A DNA stretch of 5,527 nt, taken from positions 1 through 5,527 of the forward strand of contig PXAU01000390.1 in the NCBI GenBank assembly GCA_003567075.1, given 5' to 3'. The position numbers and the translations under genes were made by a program. Position 1 is the first letter of the stretch; each line of letters starts with the position of its first letter. This stretch comes from Trueperaceae bacterium (lineage in GTDB: Bacteria; Deinococcota; Deinococci; Deinococcales; Trueperaceae). The notes under the pieces are model-generated. The model saw only the letters and a list, made by a program, of their open reading frames with translations, ran no database searches and was not told the DNA's origin. Positions 1 through 4,964 of this stretch are shown here, piece by piece.

Positions 1-405
1 GCGACCACCACGCAACTCTCCGGGCCCGCCTTCCTCGGCTTCGTGGCCCTCGCCTTCTGGCTCGTCTACCGCACGCCGTCGCGGAAGCAGGCAGTGACGG
101 GCTGGGCGATCATCCCGGCCGGGGTCCTCACCACCTTGGCGACGGTGGCGGCCGTGGACACGCTCCGGCCGCGCTGGGACGGCGGGGCGGTGTTCCTGCT
201 CGGCATGACCGCCACCTTCACCGTCATCTACCTTCTGCCGCCCGAACGTGGCGGCGGCCGCTGGGCGCTGTGGCCGGCCCTCGCTTGGGCGCTCCTCACG
301 GTGATCGTCAACGATCCCACCGGCGCCTTCACGCGCTGGTGGCTCCCGCTGACGCTGATCGGCATCGGCATCGCCGTGCTCGGCTGGTCGCGGCGGCGTC
401 GCTGA
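1..405 (+). CDS. Small multi-pass membrane protein, 5'-truncated, function unknown
   Basis: The frame is open from the first base of the window to a TGA at 403-405, giving 134 residues, and the true start lies off the left edge. A GTG at 43 could serve as a start, but the 14 residues before it continue the first hydrophobic segment, so I treat the gene as truncated. About five hydrophobic stretches are visible: roughly residues 8-24, 32-52, 62-79, 87-104 and 113-129. They are joined by short polar loops (TPSRKQ, TLRPRWD, PPERGGGR, NDPTGAFTR). The protein ends in a basic SRRRR tail, as expected for a cytoplasmic C-terminus. The overall look resembles small bacterial membrane proteins with LiaF/LiaI-like transmembrane blocks, but no diagnostic motif is present, so no function is assigned. 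It converges on the unknown acidic gene at 511-1023. Confidence 0.7.
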   Translation, partial: ATTTQLSGPAFLGFVALAFWLVYRTPSRKQAVTGWAIIPAGVLTTLATVAAVDTLRPRWDGGAVFLLGMTATFTVIYLLPPERGGGRWALWPALAWALLTVIVNDPTGAFTRWWLPLTLIGIGIAVLGWSRRRR

Positions 406-514
406 GGGCCGTGCGGGTGCGGCGCAGGCTACCAGCGTGCAGCTGGCCCAAGTCGGCGTCGCGCCTGAGGGCGTCGAGCACGTCGAGCGTCGGGCCGCTC
501 GCCTCGGCCGTCAC
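329..514 (-). CDS. Doubtful 61-residue frame overlapping the stop of the upstream gene
   Basis: A GTG at 514 overlaps the TGA stop of the acidic-protein gene in the arrangement GTGA, the same 4-bp coupling seen twice in the operon on the right of this window. The first 35-40 codons, from 514 to about 400, have strongly GC-rich third positions and an ordinary mixed composition (for example SGPTLDVLDALRRDADLGQL). The remaining codons run antisense into the 3' end of the membrane-protein gene and become Arg/Ala/Ser-rich, typical of a shadow frame. Either this is a small coupled gene, or it is the decayed tail of a once longer protein, or it is chance in high-GC DNA. I recognise no domain. No other gene accounts for 406-510. 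Confidence 0.22.
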   Translation of the reverse strand: MTAEASGPTLDVLDALRRDADLGQLHAGSLRRTRTALSDAAATSRARRCRCRSASAGATSA

Positions 515-1023
515 CTACGGCAGGACGGTGGCGGCTCGAGCAGGCCCAGGCGTGTGAACTCGTCGGCCAAGTCCGCCACGGTCACCTCGTGCACCTTGGG
601 CATCCCGAAGGCGTCGTCGTCCTCGAGCAGGCGCTCGCGTTCTTCGCGGGCTGCCGCCTCGTCCGCGTGCAGCCTACCGTCGGCGATCAAGGCACGCAGG
701 CACTGCTCGGCCACGGCCGCGAGCCCGTAGGCGGCGATCACCTCGGCGAGGCGATCGAGATCGAGGTCGTGCAGCAACGCCCCGACGACCTGCGCCGGCG
801 GCGCCTGGCCAGAGCGGTCCACGGCGAAACCGACGGGGGCGTCGTCGAACTCCATGCCGTCCATGCCTTCGTCGAAGCCGTCGTCCATGGCACCCATGGT
901 GGCGTCCGTGGCGCCCATCGCCTCCTCCACCGCACCCATGGTGTCGTCGGTGGCGTCGCTGGTGGTTCCCATGCCATCACGAGCCCCGTCCAGACCGTCG
1001 AACCTGTCATCGATTCCTGACAT
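511..1023 (-). CDS. Unrecognised acidic protein with Met/Gly/Asp heptad repeats
   Basis: The gene encodes 170 residues. I chose the ATG at 1023 because the frame upstream of it is basic, Arg/Pro-rich and shadow-like, and it would run into the ligase gene at 1169. Residues 1-61 are low-complexity, rich in Asp, Gly, Met, Thr and Ala, and strongly acidic. Within them a seven-residue repeat places Met at 29, 36 and 43, with Phe50 and Met57 continuing the spacing. Residues 77-163 look folded and mostly helical: VVGALLHDLDLDRLAEVI, then AVAEQCLRALIADGRL, a charged stretch (EEREQ-like, residues 122-137), and a final helix around VADLADEFTRLGLL. There is no signal peptide or membrane segment, so it is probably cytoplasmic. 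No strong Shine-Dalgarno sequence precedes the ATG. A TATCCT on the minus strand (1039-1034) could be a -10 box for a nearly leaderless message. I recognise no family; the GC-rich third positions and composition still support a real gene. Confidence 0.68.
   Translation of the reverse strand: MSGIDDRFDGLDGARDGMGTTSDATDDTMGAVEEAMGATDATMGAMDDGFDEGMDGMEFDDAPVGFAVDRSGQAPPAQVVGALLHDLDLDRLAEVIAAYGLAAVAEQCLRALIADGRLHADEAAAREERERLLEDDDAFGMPKVHEVTVADLADEFTRLGLLEPPPSCRR
877..939 (-). repeat. Three degenerate 21-bp repeats encoding a 7-residue MGA motif
   Basis: Three consecutive 21-bp units encode MGAVEEA, MGATDAT and MGAMDDG, residues 29-49 of the unknown acidic protein. The bases are similar but not identical between units, for example the recurring gcacccatgg on the plus strand. 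The seven-residue spacing of a hydrophobic residue continues at Phe50 and Met57. The repeat stays in frame and is part of the coding sequence. Confidence 0.7.
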
Positions 1024-1064
1024 CGTGGTAGTGAGGATACCGCGTGCGAGCGCGCCGGTTCGGC

Positions 1065-1095
1065 TGGCCGAGGCGCCGGTTGGCCGTGGCGCCGG
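1065..1095 (+). repeat. Two near-identical 15-bp direct repeats in the divergent promoter region
   Basis: tggccgaggcgccgg at 1065-1079 and tggccgtggcgccgg at 1081-1095 differ at one base and start 16 bp apart. A shorter related stretch, gcgccggtt, occurs at 1052-1060 and again at 1073-1081, 21 bp apart. The second 15-bp copy also forms the left arm of the inverted repeat at 1083-1148. Confidence 0.6.
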
Positions 1096-1148
1096 CCAGG
1101 CGGGCCGACGCCACGCCGGCTGCGGCGCCAGATACCCGGCGCCACGGC
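1083..1148. repeat. Perfect 13-bp inverted repeat with a 40-bp loop
   Basis: gccgtggcgccgg at 1083-1095 is exactly complementary to ccggcgccacggc at 1136-1148, leaving 40 bases between the arms. The right arm ends 20 bp before the ATG of the ligase gene. The spacing and the position between divergent genes fit paired operator half-sites, or an RNA stem in the 5' leader of the ligase message. GC-rich DNA yields such matches more readily than average, but 13 perfect bases in a 145-bp region is more than I would expect by chance. Confidence 0.55.
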
Positions 1149-1168
1149 GGCGTCGCCCATGATGAGGC

Positions 1169-2506
1169 ATGCGCGCGAAGGCCTTGGACGTGCTCGCGTC
1201 GTCCATCGAGGGCCCGCTGGTCTCGCCGCGGCGCCTGGCGCAGCTCGCCAACGGCATCCGTGGTTGGCTGCGCTCGCAGCGGGCCGCCGGCCTCCCGCAA
1301 GAGGTGCAGCGGGCGCGGCTGGCACGGACGCTCGACTACGCCGCTCGGCGCTCGCCCTTCTACCGCGAGGCGCTCGCTGCGCAGGCGGCACGGGTCGACG
1401 AACGCACGGTGCTGGCCGCGCTGGCCGAGATGCCCTTCACCTACCCGGCGGACGTGCGCGAGTGGCGCCGCTTCCTGTGCGTGCCGGAGGCGCAGCTCGG
1501 CGCCGTGCACACGACCTCCGGGACGGCGGGCACGCCCAAGGTCATCGGCTTCACGCGGCGCGAGCTGCAGCGCCTGGTCACCCTGTGGGCGCTCGGCATG
1601 CGCATCGGCCACGACGGACCCATGCGGGTGCTGATCGCCCTGCCGACCACCCACGGCCTGTGGATCGGGACCGCCAGCGCCACGCGCGCGGTCGAGCGGG
1701 CCGGCGGCCTGCCGTTGCCCGTCGGCACGCCGCAGCCGAGCGAAGCGCTGGCCTGGATGCGCCGCTTCGAGCCGAACATGATCGTGTCGTCGCCGTCGTA
1801 CCTGAGCGCCCTCACGAGACAGGCGCAGGAGGAGGGCTACCGCGCGCGGCTCGATGGCCTCACGCTCGGCGGCGAGCCGCTCGACGACGAGCGCAAACAG
1901 CGGTTCTCGGCGTACTGGGGGAGCAGCGTGCAGGAGAGCTACGGCGCCACCGAGATCGGCGGTCCGCAGACGATCGCGCTGCCCGACTGCCGCGCGCTGC
2001 ACCTCAACGAGTTCCACCTCTACACCGAGATCGTCGAACCCGGCGGCACGACGCCGGCTGAGGAGGGTGACCTCGTGTTCACCACGCTGACGCGTGAGGC
2101 CATGCCGCTCGTGCGCTACCGCATCGGCGACCGAGCGCGCTGGGACGCGTGCGACTGCGGTCTGCCGCTGCGGAGCATCAAGCTGCTGGGCCGCAGCGAC
2201 GACATGCTCACGCTGGGCGGCGCGCACGTCGAGGCCCAGGTGCTCGCGGACGCCGTCGCGGGCCTCCCCGGCACCGCGGGACGGGTGGCCCTGCGCATCG
2301 AGCGTGAGGGCGGCATCGACCATCTGACGCTGCGCGTCGAGGGCGATGACGTCGACGAAGGCGCGGTCCGCGACGCCCTGTGGGGGGCCTACCCGCGCCT
2401 GCGCGATACCGTCGACGGCGCGCAGCTTCGGCTCACCATCGAGACCGGCGTCGACCTGTCGCGTCAGGTCAAGGGGTTCTCCGTGCGCGACACGCGGCCA
2501 GGTTGA
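1169..2506 (+). CDS. PaaK-type AMP-binding acyl-CoA ligase (adenylate-forming)
   Basis: This 445-residue cytoplasmic enzyme belongs to the adenylate-forming superfamily, in the phenylacetate-CoA ligase (PaaK) branch. Members activate a carboxylic acid with ATP to an acyl-adenylate and usually pass it to CoA. The N-terminal region contains LDYAARRSPFYRE (55-67), typical of PaaK proteins. The ATP-binding loop is TTSGTAGTPK (115-124), the adenine-binding motif YGATE (258-262), then EGDLVFTTL (299-307), YRIGD (317-321), a Cys-X-Cys-Gly (328-331) and GRSDDM (341-346) at the domain hinge. Lys435, near the C-terminus in QVKGFSVRD, is placed like the catalytic lysine of the mobile domain. The length is typical. 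ATG 1169 has gatgagg directly before it, spaced too closely to be a good ribosome site; GTG 1190 is an alternative. No phenylacetate degradation genes are nearby, so the acid substrate is unknown and the name paaK is not justified. Confidence 0.9.
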   Translation: MRAKALDVLASSIEGPLVSPRRLAQLANGIRGWLRSQRAAGLPQEVQRARLARTLDYAARRSPFYREALAAQAARVDERTVLAALAEMPFTYPADVREWRRFLCVPEAQLGAVHTTSGTAGTPKVIGFTRRELQRLVTLWALGMRIGHDGPMRVLIALPTTHGLWIGTASATRAVERAGGLPLPVGTPQPSEALAWMRRFEPNMIVSSPSYLSALTRQAQEEGYRARLDGLTLGGEPLDDERKQRFSAYWGSSVQESYGATEIGGPQTIALPDCRALHLNEFHLYTEIVEPGGTTPAEEGDLVFTTLTREAMPLVRYRIGDRARWDACDCGLPLRSIKLLGRSDDMLTLGGAHVEAQVLADAVAGLPGTAGRVALRIEREGGIDHLTLRVEGDDVDEGAVRDALWGAYPRLRDTVDGAQLRLTIETGVDLSRQVKGFSVRDTRPG

Positions 2507-2529
2507 CGCGGCCAGGTTGACGCGGTCAG
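2492..2529 (+). repeat. 14-bp tandem duplication across the ligase stop codon
   Basis: acgcggccaggttg occurs at 2492-2505 and again, identically, at 2506-2519. A partial third copy, acgcggtcag, follows at 2520-2529 with one mismatch. The stop codon TGA (2504-2506) spans the junction of the first two units, so gaining or losing a unit leaves the protein unchanged. It looks like a recent slippage duplication. Confidence 0.85.
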
Positions 2530-2589
2530 TCGCAGACCCCTGCCCCACGGCCGCGTCGCGCCGCCTCGGTGTCCTGGCCCTGCCGTCGG
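2507..2589. other. Convergent intergenic gap without a clear terminator
   Basis: This 83-bp gap lies between the convergent ends of the ligase and hydrolase genes. acgcggcc (2506-2513) pairs with ggccgcgt (2549-2556), and ggccagg (2510-2516) pairs with cctggcc (2573-2579). The two pairings exclude each other, have loops of 35 or more bases and lack a T run. A bidirectional intrinsic terminator is therefore possible but not convincing. Confidence 0.35.
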
Positions 2590-3663
2590 TCAGCGCGGCT
2601 CGAAGCACAGCCAGCGTTGCGGGTTGTCGACCAGGAGCTGGCGCACGTCCTCCTCGCCGAACCCCTCGGCCCGCAGCAAACCCGCCACCGCCGTCGGCAC
2701 GTGCGCGAAGCCAGCCACGTCGGCATGACCGTAGGCCGGCCAGTACGAGCGCCGCGCCAGGTCACCGCTCAGGATCAGCTGGCGCAGGTGGCCCGCCGAC
2801 GCGAGCCCGGCCAGCACCTGCACCCGCGCCTCGTCCGACAGGTACTTGCGCTTGGAGAACTGGTCGAAGCCGAGGTTGACGCCGGTCGCGGCGACCTCGA
2901 GCAGGTAAGCCAGCTCGGGCCGGAAGTCGCAGTGGCCGATGAGCACCTTGCCGGGCGCGACCCCGCCGTCGACGAAGAAGCGGGCCTGCTCGAGCGCCCA
3001 GACGGCCCGCTCCGTGTGCGTGCCGATCGGCGCGCCGGTGGCGTGATGCGCCGCGAGCGCCGCGTCCATCACGCGCCGCTCCTGGGCGCCCGCGCCCTCG
3101 GCGCCGGTGGACGCCTTGATGACACCCGCCCTGGCCGGCGCGTGCACCACCTGCTCCCAAGGCCCCCGTTCCCCGGCGCCCTGCTCCCCGGCGCCCTGCT
3201 CCCCGGCGCCCTGCTCCCCGGCGCCCTGCTCCCCGGCGCCCGCGTCGGCCGCCTCCGAGGCGCGCAGGGCGACCTCCTCCGGCGGCACGTAGGGGTTGGC
3301 GCCGACGCGGACCTCGTGGATCATCCAGGCGGCGATGGCTGCGTCGTCGTGGCGCGCCACGATCGGATCGGCGAAGCGGCCCTTGTTGAAGCCCGTGGCG
3401 GCGATCACGTGCACGCCGCTGCGTCGAGCGATGCGCTGGAGCGCGTGCACGTCGCGACCGTAGTCGACCGTGGTCATCTCCACCAGCGCGCCGCCGCCCG
3501 CCTCGCGGAACGACGCCAGCGCTCGCGCGGCGGCGTCTTCGTCCTCGAGCCGGAGATCGGGGTCGGAGACGGTCTCGGGCGGGCGCGCCACGAGGTGCTC
3601 GTGGCCCAGCGTGAGGCCGAGGTCCTCCGGCGCCACGTCGGCGAGGACCGTGCGAACGATCAC
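2590..3663 (-). CDS. Phosphotriesterase-family metal-dependent hydrolase (PLL-like)
   Basis: The product has 357 residues and belongs to the phosphotriesterase branch of the amidohydrolase superfamily, a (beta/alpha)8 barrel with a two-metal centre. All expected ligands are visible: His21-X-His23 in GHEHL, Lys183 in GVIKAST (the lysine carboxylated in this family), His216 in GTHTE, His244 in IGHCD and Asp301 in LSGD. Family members hydrolyse lactones or esters; some act promiscuously on organophosphates. The natural substrate here is unknown. I chose GTG 3663 because it overlaps the stop of the flavoprotein gene as GTGA and puts the start 20 residues before HEHL, as usual; the frame upstream is Arg-rich shadow. 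There is no signal peptide, so it is probably cytoplasmic. The length exceeds the usual 310-330 residues because of a repeat-encoded insertion, residues 142-166, shortly before the Lys183 strand. It is the last gene of the minus-strand operon. Confidence 0.92.
   Translation of the reverse strand: MIVRTVLADVAPEDLGLTLGHEHLVARPPETVSDPDLRLEDEDAAARALASFREAGGGALVEMTTVDYGRDVHALQRIARRSGVHVIAATGFNKGRFADPIVARHDDAAIAAWMIHEVRVGANPYVPPEEVALRASEAADAGAGEQGAGEQGAGEQGAGEQGAGERGPWEQVVHAPARAGVIKASTGAEGAGAQERRVMDAALAAHHATGAPIGTHTERAVWALEQARFFVDGGVAPGKVLIGHCDFRPELAYLLEVAATGVNLGFDQFSKRKYLSDEARVQVLAGLASAGHLRQLILSGDLARRSYWPAYGHADVAGFAHVPTAVAGLLRAEGFGEEDVRQLLVDNPQRWLCFEPR
3166..3240 (-). repeat. In-frame 15-bp tandem repeat encoding GAGEQ, five units
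   Basis: Four identical units of ctgctccccggcgcc (plus strand) lie at 3181-3240, preceded by a fifth at 3166-3180 with two mismatches. On the coding strand they read GAGEQ four times and then GAGER, residues 142-166 of the hydrolase. The 15-bp period keeps the frame at any copy number. The perfect identity of four units suggests recent expansion by replication slippage. The unit contains the palindrome ggcgcc. Confidence 0.95.
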
Positions 3664-4964
3664 AGCAGCGCCCCGAGCTCGACCAGCCGCCGTCGGAGCT
3701 CGTCGACGTCGACGCCACGCAGGTTGCCGTCGCCCGCCAATGCCGCCGCCACGCCGGCCGCTTGCCCCATGGCCAGGCACTGGCCGATCGATCGGACCGA
3801 GGCGTGCGCGTCGTGCGAGGCCGACAGGCAGCGACCCGCCACCACCACGCCCTCGATCTCGCGCGGCAGCAGGCAGCGGTACGGGATGTCGTAGGTCTCG
3901 CCGTCGGGGAGGTACTCCCAGCGCGTGTCACCGCCGGCGTGGTGCTCCTCGATCGGCGCGCCGCAGCGCGCCACGGCGTCGGGGAACGTCGCGGCCGCCA
4001 GCACGTCCTCGCGCGTGAGCCAGTACTCGCCCTTGATGCGTCGGCTCTCGCGCACCCCGATCTGCACCGACAGCCCGCTCAGGAAGGCGCGCTCGTAGCC
4101 CGGGACCTGCTCACGCAGGAAGCGCGCGTACTCGAACGCCTGCCGCCGACCCTCGCGCTCCGCGCGCGAGAGCTGCTCGGGATCGGTCGCGTCCACCCCC
4201 GCCACGCGCGTCATGTTGGTGTGCATCACGTTCGGGAAGGGGGTGACGTGCACGCTGCCCTCGCGACGCGGCAGCTCGTAGTCGCCGCGCTCCGCCGCCT
4301 CACGCATCCGTTCCCACAGCGCCTGCTTCGGGAACGCCCGCGCGGCGGCGACGTCCACGTCGATCATCCTGAAGGTGGTGGTCAGCGACTGCGCGGTGCC
4401 GTCGGCGCCGGCGTCCTCGAACGGCGCGCCGGCGCGCGCCGCGACGTCGGCGTCACCGGAGGCGTCCACCACCGCGCGCGCACGCACCGCCCGGAGCCCC
4501 TGCTTGGTGGCGAGCACCGCGCCCGTCACCCGGTCGCCCTCGCGCAGCACGTCCACGAACGTGCAGTGATGCCAGACGTCCACGCCCGCCTCGGCCGTCA
4601 GCTCGTCCCACACGAGCTTCAGCGTATCGGGGTCGTAGGTGAGGCCGGCGCCGGCGCCGTACGTGTTGGGGCGCTTCAGCACCATGTCGCGCCTCTCCAG
4701 GCCGGCGATCACCCGGTCCGGCACCCCGCCGATCACCTTGCGTTCGTGCGTGCCGGGCGTGTAGAAGCCGTAGAAGGTGTCGAGGACCATCGCGCCCGTG
4801 CCGCCGAGGAAGCCGTAGCGCTCCACCAGCGTCACCGCCGCCCCCTGCTCGGCGGCGGCCACGGCGGCGCTGCAGCCGGCGGAGCCACCGCCGATCACCA
4901 GCACGTCGCAGGCGTGCGCGAGGGGCACGCGCCAGGTGAGGTCGAGCGTCGTCGTTGTCGTCAT
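3660..4964 (-). CDS. FAD-dependent oxidoreductase
   Basis: The 434-residue protein is a flavoprotein of the FAD_oxidored type (PF12831-like, by recognition). The N-terminal Rossmann motif is DVLVIGGGSAG (20-30), followed by Glu48 in LVERYGFLGGTG, which is expected to bind the adenosine ribose. A central ARAVVDASGDADVA motif and a C-terminal VVVAGRCLS (373-381) followed by SIGQCLAMGQAAG (392-404) complete the FAD site. There is no signal peptide or membrane segment; it should be cytoplasmic and oxidise or reduce an organic substrate that I cannot name. ATG 4964 overlaps the SDR stop as ATGA and has GGAG (4977-4974) nine bases upstream. An in-frame ATG at 4979 is less likely because that ribosome site would fall inside the gene. 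The start codes for Met followed by five Thr in near-identical codons. Its own stop overlaps the hydrolase start by 4 bp. The substrate may be shared with the two partners. Confidence 0.92.
   Translation of the reverse strand: MTTTTTLDLTWRVPLAHACDVLVIGGGSAGCSAAVAAAEQGAAVTLVERYGFLGGTGAMVLDTFYGFYTPGTHERKVIGGVPDRVIAGLERRDMVLKRPNTYGAGAGLTYDPDTLKLVWDELTAEAGVDVWHHCTFVDVLREGDRVTGAVLATKQGLRAVRARAVVDASGDADVAARAGAPFEDAGADGTAQSLTTTFRMIDVDVAAARAFPKQALWERMREAAERGDYELPRREGSVHVTPFPNVMHTNMTRVAGVDATDPEQLSRAEREGRRQAFEYARFLREQVPGYERAFLSGLSVQIGVRESRRIKGEYWLTREDVLAAATFPDAVARCGAPIEEHHAGGDTRWEYLPDGETYDIPYRCLLPREIEGVVVAGRCLSASHDAHASVRSIGQCLAMGQAAGVAAALAGDGNLRGVDVDELRRRLVELGALL

Larger units (their letters stand above)
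1024..1168. promoter_or_regulatory. Divergent intergenic region between unknown protein and ligase genes
   Basis: These 145 bases separate two genes transcribed outward, so both promoters are expected here. Towards the minus-strand gene, TATCCT at 1039-1034 lies about 10 bases before the ATG, compatible with a -10 box and a very short leader, but no TTGACA-like -35 is evident. Towards the ligase I see no convincing -10/-35 pair; catgat at 1158-1163 is only a weak match. The centre holds the direct and inverted repeats listed separately, which could be regulator sites. Assigning specific promoters is inference. Confidence 0.45.

Noticed and set aside
1158..1168. -10 box (catgat) for a leaderless ligase message
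   Set aside because: It is a weak match to the consensus, with no -35 element in sight; it cannot be told from chance.
2506..2579. Intrinsic terminator between the convergent genes
   Set aside because: The inverted pairs are only 7-8 bp, mutually exclusive, have long loops and no T run; kept only as a comment on the gap.
1007..2608. 533-residue open frame on the minus strand opposite the ligase gene
   Set aside because: It is Arg/Ala/His/Gln-rich with no recognisable domain, and the opposite frame has full adenylation motifs. It is a typical shadow frame in high-GC DNA.
3166..3240. CRISPR array
   Set aside because: The repeats are adjacent 15-bp units without spacers and lie in frame inside a coding gene.
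2569..3894. 441-residue open frame on the plus strand opposite the hydrolase gene
   Set aside because: The hydrolase on the other strand has all its metal ligands in order; this frame has no motifs and repeats LLPGA only because of the 15-bp repeat.
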